From JAIOIW01 sp050304175 (GTDB taxonomy: Bacteria > Pseudomonadota > Alphaproteobacteria > Rhizobiales > Rhizobiaceae), in assembly GCA_050304175.1 (NCBI GenBank), contig JBNLDE010000124.1:1-11088 (forward strand): a stretch of 11,088 nt of DNA. The letters run 5' to 3'. Position 1 is the first letter of the stretch, and the number at the start of each line of letters is the position of its first letter. Both the position numbers and the translations under genes were made by a program. Shown in pieces: positions 1 to 6,198 of the stretch. Under the pieces are notes generated by a model. It saw only the letters and a program-made list of their open reading frames with translations. It did not search any database and had not been told where the DNA came from.

Positions 1-247
1 CATGGCGGGCGTGTTCGTGGCCAAGTCCGGCAGCGACGTGCGCGTCGCCGTCACCGGCGCCGGCGACAACGGAGTGTTCCGCGCAGCCAACCTGGAAGCC
101 GCGCTCGCCGGAAACTTCGCCGCCGCAGCGCTCGACGGCCAGACAGTCGATCCCGCCGCGCTGATGAGCGATCTCCACGCCTCGTCCCAGTACCGCGCAG
201 CCCTCGTCATCGCCATGGCAAAACGCGCGGTGACGGCAGCGGGCTAG
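1..247 (+). CDS. CoxM-like FAD-binding subunit of a molybdenum hydroxylase (3' end only)
   Basis: This is the last 81 or so codons of a gene that begins before the window. The reading frame is open from the left edge to the TAG at 245-247. The sequence has the look of the C-terminal domain of the medium (flavoprotein) subunit of the aerobic CO dehydrogenase/xanthine dehydrogenase family. A GVFVAKSGSDVRVAVTGAG block is followed by a helix-rich end containing LMSDLHASSQYRAALV, which is the family's usual 'SDIHASAEYRAHL'-like stretch. In such enzymes this subunit carries FAD and passes electrons from the Fe-S subunit to the acceptor. A strong terminator follows directly, so this is the last gene of its operon. 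That would suit the small-large-medium order of form II cox-like operons, which is an inference. The substrate cannot be told from this fragment. Confidence 0.8.
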   Translation, partial: MAGVFVAKSGSDVRVAVTGAGDNGVFRAANLEAALAGNFAAAALDGQTVDPAALMSDLHASSQYRAALVIAMAKRAVTAAG

Positions 248-276
248 GCGACCGGGCTTTCGGGAGTCGAAAGTCA

Positions 277-307
277 AACCGGCGGGGCAGTGTCCCGCCG
301 GTTTTTT
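277..307 (+). terminator. Rho-independent terminator after the CoxM-like gene
   Basis: A perfect 10-bp stem (277-286 with 294-303) closes a 7-nt loop (287-293) and runs into six T's at 302-307. It lies 30 bp after the TAG and ends the upstream operon before the pckA control region. Confidence 0.92.
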
Positions 308-597
308 ACGCGTGGTGAATGGCGCCGTCGCGGCCCATCGATCTTGCCCGCGAAGCAGAGCGAAAAGACATCACCCTGTTCGGGCCTGGCGCGGTTCGCC
401 ATGGCTGGCTGTGCAAAACCATCCCGAATCGCCGAATATAAACGATTTAAAAAGTTTTCAAATTTTTTAAATCGATTAATGATTTGAAATTGCTGAATTT
501 TCCTGTTTCAGACCGGATACACGGAACGCCATGAGGGCGTGACGACGAGGATGGTGCGACCTTATCGCTTCGCGGACACTTGGGAACGGTGGCTGGT
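308..597 (+). promoter_or_regulatory. pckA upstream control region
   Basis: This gene-free stretch separates the terminator at 277-307 from pckA. The first part (308-425) has ordinary GC content and shows nothing I recognise. Positions 433-508 are strikingly AT-rich for this genome, with A- and T-tracts typical of bent promoter DNA. Within this lie the two AANCGNTT elements described separately. I could not settle on one -35/-10 pair: TTGAAA at 484-489 is a possible -35, but no convincing -10 sits 17 bp further on. The weak Shine-Dalgarno candidate GGGAA (582-586) precedes the chosen start at 598. Confidence 0.55.
440..477 (+). promoter_or_regulatory. Paired LacI/GalR-like operator cores within an 11-bp inverted repeat
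   Basis: Two copies of the AANCGNTT core occur: AAACGATT (440-447) and the perfect palindrome AATCGATT (470-477). Their centres are 30 bp apart, close to three helical turns. They also form the ends of a larger inverted repeat, CGATTTAAAAA (443-453) against TTTTTAAATCG (464-474), with a 10-bp spacer. LacI/GalR-family proteins bind CG-centred palindromes of this type, and rhizobial pckA genes are known to be controlled by such a protein (PckR in Sinorhizobium). Binding here is inferred from motif and position only. Confidence 0.4.
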
Positions 598-2208
598 ATG
601 AACGAAATCGGTGTGAGGAATTCCGCTTGCGGAATCGAGGCGTTCGGACTGAAAAATGTCGGGACTGTTTATTACAATCTCGGCGAAGCCGAACTCTACG
701 AAAACGCGATTAACCGCCGCGAAGCGCAGCTCAGTGCCCATGGCGCGCTCGTCGCCAAGACCGGCATTCACACCGGACGCTCAGCCAAGGACAAGTATGT
801 CGTGCGCGACGCCGACACCGATCCCCATGTGTGGTGGGACAACAACAAGGCGATGTCGCCCGCGGAATTCGACCTGCTGCATGCGGATTTCCTGGCCCAG
901 GCACGGGGCATGGACCTGTTCGTCCAGGACCTGATCGGCGGCGCCGATGAGCAGAACCAGCTCAAGGTCCGCGTCATCACAGAGAATGCCTGGCACTCGC
1001 TGTTCATCCGCAACCTGCTGATCCGGCCCGCGCGCGAGACGCTGGCGGACTTCGTTCCGGAGATGACGATCATCGACCTGCCGTCCTTCGAGGCGAATCC
1101 GGAACGCCACGGCTGCCGCAGCGGCACCGTCATCGCCGTCGACCTGACGCGCATGATCGTGCTGATCGGCGGGACGTCCTATGCCGGCGAGATGAAGAAA
1201 TCGGTGTTCACCGCGCTCAACTACATCCTTCCCAAGAAGGGCGTCATGCCGATGCATTGCTCGGCGAATGTCGGCCCCGACGGCGACGCCGCCGTCTTTT
1301 TCGGGCTGTCCGGTACGGGCAAGACCACCCTGTCGGCCGATCCGAGCCGCACGCTCATCGGCGATGACGAGCACGGCTGGGGACCGGATGGCGTCTTCAA
1401 TTTCGAGGGCGGCTGCTACGCCAAGACCATTCGCCTCTCGCGCGAAGCCGAGCCCGAAATCTTCGCCACGACCGAGCGGTTCGGCACGGTGCTCGAGAAC
1501 GTCATCCTCGACGACGACAAGATGCCCGACTTCCACGACGGGTCGCTGACCGAGAACACGCGCTGCGCCTATCCGCTGCATTTCATTCCCAATGCCAGCG
1601 AAACCGGCAGGGCCGGCCATCCCAGGAACATCATCATGCTGACCGCCGATGCGTTCGGCGTGATGCCGCCGATCGCCCGGATGACGCCGGCCCAGGCGAT
1701 GTACCATTTTCTGTCCGGCTACACCGCCAAGGTCGCCGGGACCGAAAAGGGCGTCACCGAGCCGGAGGCGACATTCTCGACCTGCTTCGGCGCGCCGTTC
1801 ATGCCGCGTCATCCCTCCGAATACGGAAACCTGCTGCGCGAACTGATCGCGTCCCACGGCGCAACCTGCTGGCTGGTCAACACCGGCTGGACCGGCGGCG
1901 CCTACGGCACCGGCAGCCGCATGCCTATCAAGGCGACGCGCACTCTGCTGACGGCGGCGCTCAACGGTTCCCTCAACGAGGCCGAATTCCGCACCGACGC
2001 GAATTTCGGCTTCGAGGTTCCGGTGGCCGTTCCCGGCGTCGAGTCGGCGATCCTCGATCCTCGCAGCACCTGGGACGACAAAGGCGCTTACGACGCACAG
2101 GCCAGCAAGCTGGTCGGCATGTTCATCGATAATTTCGCCAAGTTCGAAAGCCATGTCGATTCATCGGTGCTGGGCGCCGCGCCGCGCACGCAAATCGCCG
2201 CCGAATAG
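598..2208 (+). CDS. pckA: Phosphoenolpyruvate carboxykinase (ATP)
   Basis: It converts oxaloacetate plus ATP to phosphoenolpyruvate, CO2 and ADP in the cytoplasm, the first committed step of gluconeogenesis from C4 acids and acetate. The family signatures are all visible. The substrate-binding TGIHTGRS is at residues 55-62 (Arg61) and GTSYAGEMKK at 192-201. A metal-site region has His220, the P-loop GLSGTGKTTLS is at 236-246, and the ATP-type PEPCK signature LIGDDEHGW is at 253-261. I chose the ATG at 598, giving 536 residues, the usual length of rhizobial PckA. The frame also allows an in-frame TTG at 580, which would add six residues with no better ribosome site. A bidirectional terminator follows. 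The gene stands alone here, without the chvI/chvG neighbours it has in Sinorhizobium and Agrobacterium. No key residue looks missing. Confidence 0.97.
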   Translation: MNEIGVRNSACGIEAFGLKNVGTVYYNLGEAELYENAINRREAQLSAHGALVAKTGIHTGRSAKDKYVVRDADTDPHVWWDNNKAMSPAEFDLLHADFLAQARGMDLFVQDLIGGADEQNQLKVRVITENAWHSLFIRNLLIRPARETLADFVPEMTIIDLPSFEANPERHGCRSGTVIAVDLTRMIVLIGGTSYAGEMKKSVFTALNYILPKKGVMPMHCSANVGPDGDAAVFFGLSGTGKTTLSADPSRTLIGDDEHGWGPDGVFNFEGGCYAKTIRLSREAEPEIFATTERFGTVLENVILDDDKMPDFHDGSLTENTRCAYPLHFIPNASETGRAGHPRNIIMLTADAFGVMPPIARMTPAQAMYHFLSGYTAKVAGTEKGVTEPEATFSTCFGAPFMPRHPSEYGNLLRELIASHGATCWLVNTGWTGGAYGTGSRMPIKATRTLLTAALNGSLNEAEFRTDANFGFEVPVAVPGVESAILDPRSTWDDKGAYDAQASKLVGMFIDNFAKFESHVDSSVLGAAPRTQIAAE

Positions 2209-2232
2209 AAGAGGGGCAGACCTCCAAGGGGA

Positions 2233-2260
2233 AAAAGGCCGGCTTCGCGCCGGCCTTTTC
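2233..2260. terminator. Bidirectional terminator between pckA and the HxlR-family gene
   Basis: The stem AAAAGGCCGGC (2233-2243) pairs with GCCGGCCTTTT (2249-2259) around a TTCGC loop. A's on the left and T's on the right let it serve both the plus-strand pckA transcript and the convergent minus-strand gene ending at 2290. Confidence 0.9.
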
Positions 2261-2289
2261 TTATCTGCGGCGACCGCGTTTTTCGAACA

Positions 2290-2658
2290 CTAGGCGTTTC
2301 GGCTGTCGAAGGTTTCGCGCGCGGCCGCGATCCGGTGCTGGTTGGCCCTGGTCCAATCGGCAAGGCTGGAAACCGGAACCAGCAGGGCATGGCCGAGGTC
2401 GGTCAGATCGTAGTCAACCCGCGGCGGACGCGTATCGTGAACAGTGCGTTTCACAAAGCCGTCGCGCTCCAGATTGCGCAACGACGCGGTCAACATTTTT
2501 TGCGAAATACCGCCGATGCGGCGGCGCAGTTCACTGAAGCGAAGCCCACCATTTCCAAGGTTTGTGACGATCAGCATCGACCATTTGTCGCCGACGCGCG
2601 ATAGCAGTTCGGAGATCTGCCGGCAGTCCTCGGTTTCGTGCAGGTCATCAGGTTTCAA
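2290..2658 (-). CDS. HxlR-family winged-helix transcriptional regulator
   Basis: This is a 122-residue DNA-binding protein of the HxlR family (the group of YodB, HypR and QorR). The KWSMLIVTNL helix (25-34), the recognition helix around ISQKMLTASLRNLERDGF (51-68) and the wing with RPPRVDYDLT (77-86) are all in family order. Cys12 sits at the conserved N-terminal cysteine position. In YodB-type members that residue senses quinones, diamide or aldehydes by disulfide formation or alkylation. The start is TTG at 2658: a perfect AAGGAGG lies 7 nt before it, while the upstream in-frame GTG at 2694 has no ribosome site and would run through the operator region. The gene is divergent from an FMN reductase gene, which it probably represses along with itself. 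The effector is not visible from sequence. Confidence 0.9.
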   Translation of the reverse strand: MKPDDLHETEDCRQISELLSRVGDKWSMLIVTNLGNGGLRFSELRRRIGGISQKMLTASLRNLERDGFVKRTVHDTRPPRVDYDLTDLGHALLVPVSSLADWTRANQHRIAAARETFDSRNA

Positions 2659-2665
2659 AAATGTG

Positions 2666-2672
2666 CCTCCTT
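2666..2672 (-). promoter_or_regulatory. Ribosome binding site that fixes the TTG start of the HxlR gene
   Basis: On the minus strand this reads AAGGAGG, a full anti-16S match. It is spaced 7 nt (CACATTT) from the TTG at 2658-2656, which gives an N-terminus in line with the family. Confidence 0.85.
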
Positions 2673-2686
2673 GCAAACGCGGAATC

Positions 2687-2721
2687 GGTATCACAGGTAG
2701 CGCTGATTACCAATAGATACC
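2687..2721. promoter_or_regulatory. Nested inverted repeats, candidate HxlR operator
   Basis: GGTATC (2687-2692) faces GATACC (2716-2721). Inside them GGTA (2696-2699) faces TACC (2708-2711), all centred near 2704. The four GGTA/TACC units lie in the 83-bp spacer between the divergent HxlR and FMN reductase starts. HxlR proteins such as YodB bind short inverted repeats of similar design (for example TACT-N7-AGTA). Assignment as the autoregulatory operator rests on placement and symmetry only. Confidence 0.5.
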
Positions 2722-2741
2722 AACCGCACAGGAGAGAGTAT

Positions 2742-3338
2742 ATGACCCGCATTGGCATCATCGTGGGTTCCACCCGCAAGACCCGGTTCGCCGACAAACC
2801 GGCCAACTGGCTTTACGAGCTTGCCTCCCAACGCAATGACATGGACGTCGAACTGGTCGACATCCGCGATTACAACCTTCCGTTCTTCGATGAGGCGGCC
2901 TCCAATCTGTGGATGCCCAGCAGCGATCCCAACGCGGTTGCCTGGCAGGAGAAGATTGCCGAGTTCGACGGGTTCATCTTCGTGACCTCCGAATACAACC
3001 GGTCGATCCCTGCTTCGCTGAAGAACGCGCTCGATCAGGCCTACAAGGAATGGGTCAAGAAGCCGGCGGCCATCATGGCTTACGGCGCTGTCGGAGGGGC
3101 CTTCGCGGCCGATCACCTGCGCACCATCGCGATCGAACTGCAGATGGTGCCGGTCCGCTCCGCTGTGCATATCGGCGGCAGCGAGTTCTTCAAGGTCCAC
3201 CCGATGGGGGCCAACGAGCCGATTTCGGCGATCGAAGATTCGATTCTCCCTGGCGCCAAGACGATGCTGGACAGCCTAGCCTGGTGGGCCGAACTAACCA
3301 AGTACGGCCGCGAGGAGGATGCCAGGGTCGCCGCCTGA
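2742..3338 (+). CDS. NAD(P)H-dependent FMN reductase family protein
   Basis: This 198-residue flavodoxin-fold protein belongs to the NADPH-dependent FMN reductase (azoreductase/quinone reductase-like) family. The N-terminal beta strand leads into the FMN phosphate loop GSTRKTR (9-15). The family's flavin-contact motif appears as SEYNRSIPASLKNALD (83-98), followed by a glycine-rich GAVGGAFAADHLR (115-127). Members reduce flavins, quinones, azo dyes or metals using NAD(P)H in the cytoplasm. The ATG at 2742 is chosen because AGGAGAGAG lies just before it. The frame is open back to 2661, but that part covers the regulatory region. It is divergent from an HxlR regulator and followed by its own terminator, so it is probably a single-gene unit induced by electrophile or quinone stress. 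The natural substrate is unknown. Confidence 0.88.
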   Translation: MTRIGIIVGSTRKTRFADKPANWLYELASQRNDMDVELVDIRDYNLPFFDEAASNLWMPSSDPNAVAWQEKIAEFDGFIFVTSEYNRSIPASLKNALDQAYKEWVKKPAAIMAYGAVGGAFAADHLRTIAIELQMVPVRSAVHIGGSEFFKVHPMGANEPISAIEDSILPGAKTMLDSLAWWAELTKYGREEDARVAA

Positions 3339-3362
3339 TCCGCGCCAGGAGGAGATCGAAAC

Positions 3363-3388
3363 AGGCCCGGTTTCGCGCCGGGCCTTTT
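3363..3388 (+). terminator. Rho-independent terminator after the FMN reductase gene
   Basis: The stem AGGCCCGG (3363-3370) pairs with CCGGGCCT (3378-3385) around a 7-nt loop, ending in four T's (3385-3388). It lies only 35 bp before the arfB start. Confidence 0.88.
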
Positions 3389-3423
3389 CATTGGCAGCAG
3401 CTTCGATCATGTTGGCCGGCATC

Positions 3424-3876
3424 ATGGCCAGGCAACAGATCACGATCGGCGAAGACATCCGGGCCGCCTCCGGCGCCGTCATCCACGATGACGAGCTGGA
3501 GGAAGCCTTCATTCGCGCCTCCGGGCCGGGCGGCCAGAACGTCAACAAGGTGGCCACCGCGGTCCAGCTTCGCTTCGATGCCGCTTCGGCGGGCGGACTG
3601 GACGGGCGCGTGCGCGCGCGGCTGATCCGGCTTGCGGGCAGCCGCGCGTCGAATGATGGCGTCATCGTCATCGAGGCGTCCCGCTTCAGGACCCGCGAGC
3701 GCAACCGCATCGATGCACGCGAGCGCCTCGCCGACCTGCTTGCCAAAGCCGCGGAGCCGCCGCCGCCGCCGCGCAAGAAGACCAAGCCGTCGCGCGGTGC
3801 CGTCGAACGCCGGCTGAAAGCCAAATCCGGACGCTCCGGCATCAAGAAGATGCGGTCCAAGCCAAACCTGGAGTAA
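3424..3876 (+). CDS. arfB: Alternative ribosome-rescue factor / peptidyl-tRNA hydrolase ArfB
   Basis: ArfB releases nascent chains from ribosomes stalled on non-stop mRNA. Its globular domain hydrolyses peptidyl-tRNA and its basic tail probes the empty mRNA channel. The catalytic loop GPGGQNVNK is present, with GGQ at residues 36-38, followed by a release-factor-like domain to about residue 105. The C-terminal tail (about 111-150) starts with a run of five prolines. It is rich in Lys and Arg (RKKTKPSRG, then RRLKAK and IKKMRSK), as expected of ArfB rather than a stand-alone release factor. Length is 150 residues (140 in E. coli). I prefer the ATG at 3424. ATG 3409 would add five residues, and the frame is open back to 3319, but that would run through the terminator hairpin. 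No candidate has a strong ribosome site, so the start is uncertain. Confidence 0.88.
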   Translation: MARQQITIGEDIRAASGAVIHDDELEEAFIRASGPGGQNVNKVATAVQLRFDAASAGGLDGRVRARLIRLAGSRASNDGVIVIEASRFRTRERNRIDARERLADLLAKAAEPPPPPRKKTKPSRGAVERRLKAKSGRSGIKKMRSKPNLE

Positions 3877-3904
3877 TATCGCCGACCTCCGGCCATCTTT
3901 AAGG

Positions 3905-3933
3905 TTGAATTGGGCCGCCGCAGTTTCCATTAT
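3905..3933 (+). promoter_or_regulatory. Candidate promoter of the kbp-like gene
   Basis: TTGAAT (3905-3910) and CATTAT (3928-3933) are separated by 17 bp, each matching four of six consensus bases. They lie in the 111-bp gap between arfB and the start at 3988. Tentative, by pattern alone. Confidence 0.35.
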
Positions 3934-3987
3934 CTCACTTGGCGTGTGCACGATGCCGCGCACCACATCCAGCAAGGGAGTACCGGG

Positions 3988-4446
3988 ATGGGCATTTTCG
4001 ATTTCGTGAAAAGCGTTGGCAAGAAACTCGGCATCGGCGACGACGAAGCACCTGCTGCGGATGAATTGAAGAAGGAACTCGACTCACACGGCCTGGGCAC
4101 CGACAAGGTCGATGTCGAGGTGCAGGGCGACAAGGTCGTGCTCAAGGGCGATGTCGCCGACCAGTCGATATTCGAAAAGGCGATCATCGCGGTCGGCAAT
4201 ACGCTCGGCGTCTCCAAGGTCGAGGCCTCGGAACTGAAGGTCACCGCAGCAGCGCCGGCCAAGGAGCCGGTCTTTTACACCGTCAAGAAGGGCGACAATC
4301 TCTGGAAGATCGCAGAGGCGCAGTACGGCAAGGGCAAGGGTCCGAAATACAATGTCATTTTCGACGCGAACAAGCCGATGTTGACCCATCCCGACAAGAT
4401 CTACCCGGGCCAGGTCCTGCGCATTCCCGATCTCGGCGACGCCTAG
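3988..4446 (+). CDS. kbp: BON-LysM protein, Kbp/YgaU-like potassium-binding protein
   Basis: This 152-residue protein has the architecture of E. coli Kbp (YgaU, 149 residues). A short N-terminal segment MGIFDFVKSVGKKLG leads into a BON domain (about 22-86) and a LysM domain (about 96-147). The end, ANKPMLTHPDKIYPGQVLRIP, is almost the same as in Kbp. E. coli Kbp is a cytoplasmic K+ sensor/binding protein that changes shape on binding K+. There is no signal peptide here, so a cytoplasmic role is likely despite the LysM fold. The ATG at 3988 is preceded by AAGGGAG; an upstream in-frame extension to 3910 lacks similarity. It has its own candidate promoter and a terminator, so it is probably monocistronic. 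Potassium binding is inferred from whole-length similarity. Confidence 0.88.
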   Translation: MGIFDFVKSVGKKLGIGDDEAPAADELKKELDSHGLGTDKVDVEVQGDKVVLKGDVADQSIFEKAIIAVGNTLGVSKVEASELKVTAAAPAKEPVFYTVKKGDNLWKIAEAQYGKGKGPKYNVIFDANKPMLTHPDKIYPGQVLRIPDLGDA

Positions 4447-4472
4447 ACAGCGTCCCGCACCACCAAACATCG

Positions 4473-4501
4473 AAAACGGCGGCCTCAACGGCCGCCTTTT
4501 T
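4473..4501. terminator. Terminator between kbp and the convergent secreted-protein gene
   Basis: The stem GGCGGCC (4478-4484) pairs with GGCCGCC (4490-4496) around a TCAAC loop. It is flanked by AAAA (4473-4476) on the left and TTTTT (4497-4501) on the right, so it can act in both directions. Confidence 0.88.
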
Positions 4502-4522
4502 CATATCGGTCGCCCGTGTGCG

Positions 4523-4972
4523 TCACGAACACCCGACCGGCTGCGGTGTCTGCGCCAGGGTGGTGCCCATGATTTCCTTGTAGTTCGTGTTGAAGTCGAT
4601 ATTGCGGAACATGTAGCCTTGCGGCCCCTCGGCGAAGGTGATCCGGAAGAAGATGGTCGCCGCCTTGGACGCATCGCCGGACACGACCAGGTACTCGCGC
4701 ATGAAGGGCTCGAAATCGGCGATGATGTAGACATTGCCCTTGACGAAATTGAACTTGCCGAGCTCCGGCCGGAACACCGGATCGAGCTTGGCGCGCTCGG
4801 CTTCGCCCCACAGCGCAGCCATCGACTGGATATGGGCAATGATCGCATCGGTTCCGTCGGCGAACACCGCGGCAAGCTGGCAGGTTTCCGCATCCGGGTC
4901 GGCCGCGAGCGCAGGCGCGGCGTTCAGCGCCACCAGCACGGGCAGGGCCGCATATAGCCGTTTTCCATTCAT
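4523..4972 (-). CDS. Small secreted protein of unknown function
   Basis: I do not recognise this 149-residue protein. A Sec signal peptide is clear: positive MNGKR, a hydrophobic core (6-20), then APALA with probable cleavage after Ala23 or Ala24. The mature part is about 125 residues and mixed in character. It has one cysteine near each end (Cys31 and Cys148), which could form a disulfide tying the termini together in the periplasm. The middle (72-98) is rich in aromatic residues and beta-strand-like (FNFVKGNVYIIADFEPF), followed by TIFFRITFAEGPQGYMFRNI. AAAGGGAG precedes the ATG at 4972, supporting the start. It is divergent from alkB and convergent with kbp, sharing a terminator with the latter. 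No lipobox or transmembrane segment beyond the signal is seen. Confidence 0.8.
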   Translation of the reverse strand: MNGKRLYAALPVLVALNAAPALAADPDAETCQLAAVFADGTDAIIAHIQSMAALWGEAERAKLDPVFRPELGKFNFVKGNVYIIADFEPFMREYLVVSGDASKAATIFFRITFAEGPQGYMFRNIDFNTNYKEIMGTTLAQTPQPVGCS

Positions 4973-5000
4973 ATCGATCTCCCTTTGATTGTTCCCCGGT

Positions 5001-5018
5001 CGTCATGAGATTATGACG
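5001..5018. repeat. Short inverted repeat between the secreted-protein gene and alkB
   Basis: CGTCAT (5001-5006) and ATGACG (5013-5018) form a perfect 6-bp inverted repeat with a 6-bp spacer. It lies 28-53 bp from both divergent starts. It could be an operator, but I know of no regulator with this motif. Confidence 0.3.
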
Positions 5019-5053
5019 CCTTGGATCAGCCACGCAACCGGAGAAGCCTTGTC

Positions 5054-5668
5054 ATGCAAGTCCTGCCCAAAGGCGTGCGCCATGTCCCCGGCTGGCTCGG
5101 CAGGGCGGCCCAGCAAGCACTGCTGGAGGATGTACGGGCCGTGGTCCAGGCAGCGCCGCTGTTTGTGCCGACGATGCCTCGCACCGGGCGGGAAATGAGC
5201 GTCCGGATGACCAATTGCGGTCCACTCGGCTGGGTTACCGACAAGGAGCGCGGCTACCGTTACCAGGATTGCCACCCGGTGACGGGCGATCCCTGGCCGC
5301 CGATCCCGCAAAGCCTGCTCGACCTGTGGAAGGCGCTTGCCGCCTATCCGCATCCGCCGCAGGCCTGCCTGGTCAACTTCTACACGGAGACCGCGAAAAT
5401 GGGCCTGCACCAGGATCGCGACGAGGAAGACCTTGCCGCTCCGGTTGTCTCGATCTCGCTCGGCGATTCCTGCTTGTTCAGGGTCGGCGAAACCCGCCGC
5501 GAGGGCCGGACCACATCGATCCGGCTCAATTCCGGCGACGTGGTGATCCTCGGTGGCGAGGGACGGCTCTGTTTCCACGGCGTCGACCGGATCTACCCCG
5601 CGACCTCGACACTGCTGAAGAACGGCGGCCGCATCAACCTGACGCTGCGCCGGGTCACCAGGCCGTAG
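5054..5668 (+). CDS. alkB: AlkB-type alpha-ketoglutarate-dependent dioxygenase (DNA repair)
   Basis: AlkB oxidatively removes methyl groups from 1-methyladenine and 3-methylcytosine in DNA and RNA, using Fe(II), O2 and 2-oxoglutarate. The product has 204 residues (E. coli 216). The iron triad is intact: His119 and Asp121 in MGLHQDRDE, and His175 in FHGVDRI. The 2-oxoglutarate-binding arginines lie in GGRINLTLRR (Arg193 and Arg199), and the substrate/cofactor-side NFY motif precedes HxD as in E. coli. The start chosen is ATG 5054 with GGAG 10 nt before it. TTG 5021 would add eleven residues without a ribosome site. It is divergent from the unknown secreted-protein gene. There is no ada or other alkylation-repair gene nearby, and no full SOS box. 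The stop lies 12 bp from the convergent cytochrome gene. Confidence 0.93.
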   Translation: MQVLPKGVRHVPGWLGRAAQQALLEDVRAVVQAAPLFVPTMPRTGREMSVRMTNCGPLGWVTDKERGYRYQDCHPVTGDPWPPIPQSLLDLWKALAAYPHPPQACLVNFYTETAKMGLHQDRDEEDLAAPVVSISLGDSCLFRVGETRREGRTTSIRLNSGDVVILGGEGRLCFHGVDRIYPATSTLLKNGGRINLTLRRVTRP

Positions 5669-5680
5669 CGGGCGGCGCGC

Positions 5681-6181
5681 TCAGTCGTCCTCGAAATAAC
5701 CGCTGTTCGCGTCGCGGTGGCAGGCGACGCAATTCGCCTTGGAGCCGACCTTCGGGTTTTCGAACGCTTTCGGACCGACTTCGCCCCGGTGCTCCTCAAT
5801 CCACCACGGGGAATCGGATATGCGCAACACCGGATCGCCTTTCGCCATCGAGCGCGCGATCCAGGATCCTTCCCGCGCGGCGTTGGCGACGAGATAGTCG
5901 GTGATCTTCGCCCGCGTGGCGTCGTCGAGACTCGCGTCCTCGCCGAAATGGTTGGGCAGGTCGGACATTACCGCTTCCCACGAGCGCGCCGGCAGCATGC
6001 CGGCAGGAAATGCCATGTGGCAGGCGGCGCATTCCGTCATGACGGTTTTGTCCGTCACCGGCCGGAAATACTCTTCTTCATCCGCGCTGGCGCTGCCGGC
6101 TGGAAGTGCGGCGGCAAGCGCCAGCGCGGCGGCGAAGGACGATGCGCCAAGAACGCCGAAGATACGGTCGAGTCGTTTCAT
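5681..6181 (-). CDS. Periplasmic diheme cytochrome c (DHC)
   Basis: This 166-residue exported cytochrome belongs to the DHC family, known as the partner that reduces SHP. A signal peptide (1-33, cleavage likely after ASA) precedes two heme sites, CAACH (51-55) and CVACH (141-145). Histidines 78 (NHFGED) and 121 (EEHRGEV) are candidate distal axial ligands, since both have counterparts in the fused DHC encoded upstream. The start ATG 6181 follows GAAAGGA; a frame extension to 6289 runs into the SHP gene and is rejected. It is the third gene of a minus-strand operon, 17 bp after SHP. The stop is 12 bp from the alkB stop, with no obvious terminator between. Role: an electron carrier between the membrane cytochrome and SHP, by family knowledge. 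Confidence 0.9.
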   Translation of the reverse strand: MKRLDRIFGVLGASSFAAALALAAALPAGSASADEEEYFRPVTDKTVMTECAACHMAFPAGMLPARSWEAVMSDLPNHFGEDASLDDATRAKITDYLVANAAREGSWIARSMAKGDPVLRISDSPWWIEEHRGEVGPKAFENPKVGSKANCVACHRDANSGYFEDD

Positions 6182-6198
6182 GTCGAATTCCTTTCGGT

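Noticed and set aside
290..487. A 65-codon plus-strand frame in the pckA upstream region
   Set aside because: It starts inside the terminator hairpin, has no ribosome site and runs into the AT-rich promoter DNA.
781..2154. A 457-codon open frame antisense to pckA
   Set aside because: Same codon-bias shadow effect; the sense strand carries all PEPCK signatures.
4991..5005. Possible alphaproteobacterial SOS (LexA) box, GTTC-N7-GTTC, before alkB
   Set aside because: The left half GTTC (4991-4994) is present, but seven bases later the sequence reads GTCA instead of GTTC.
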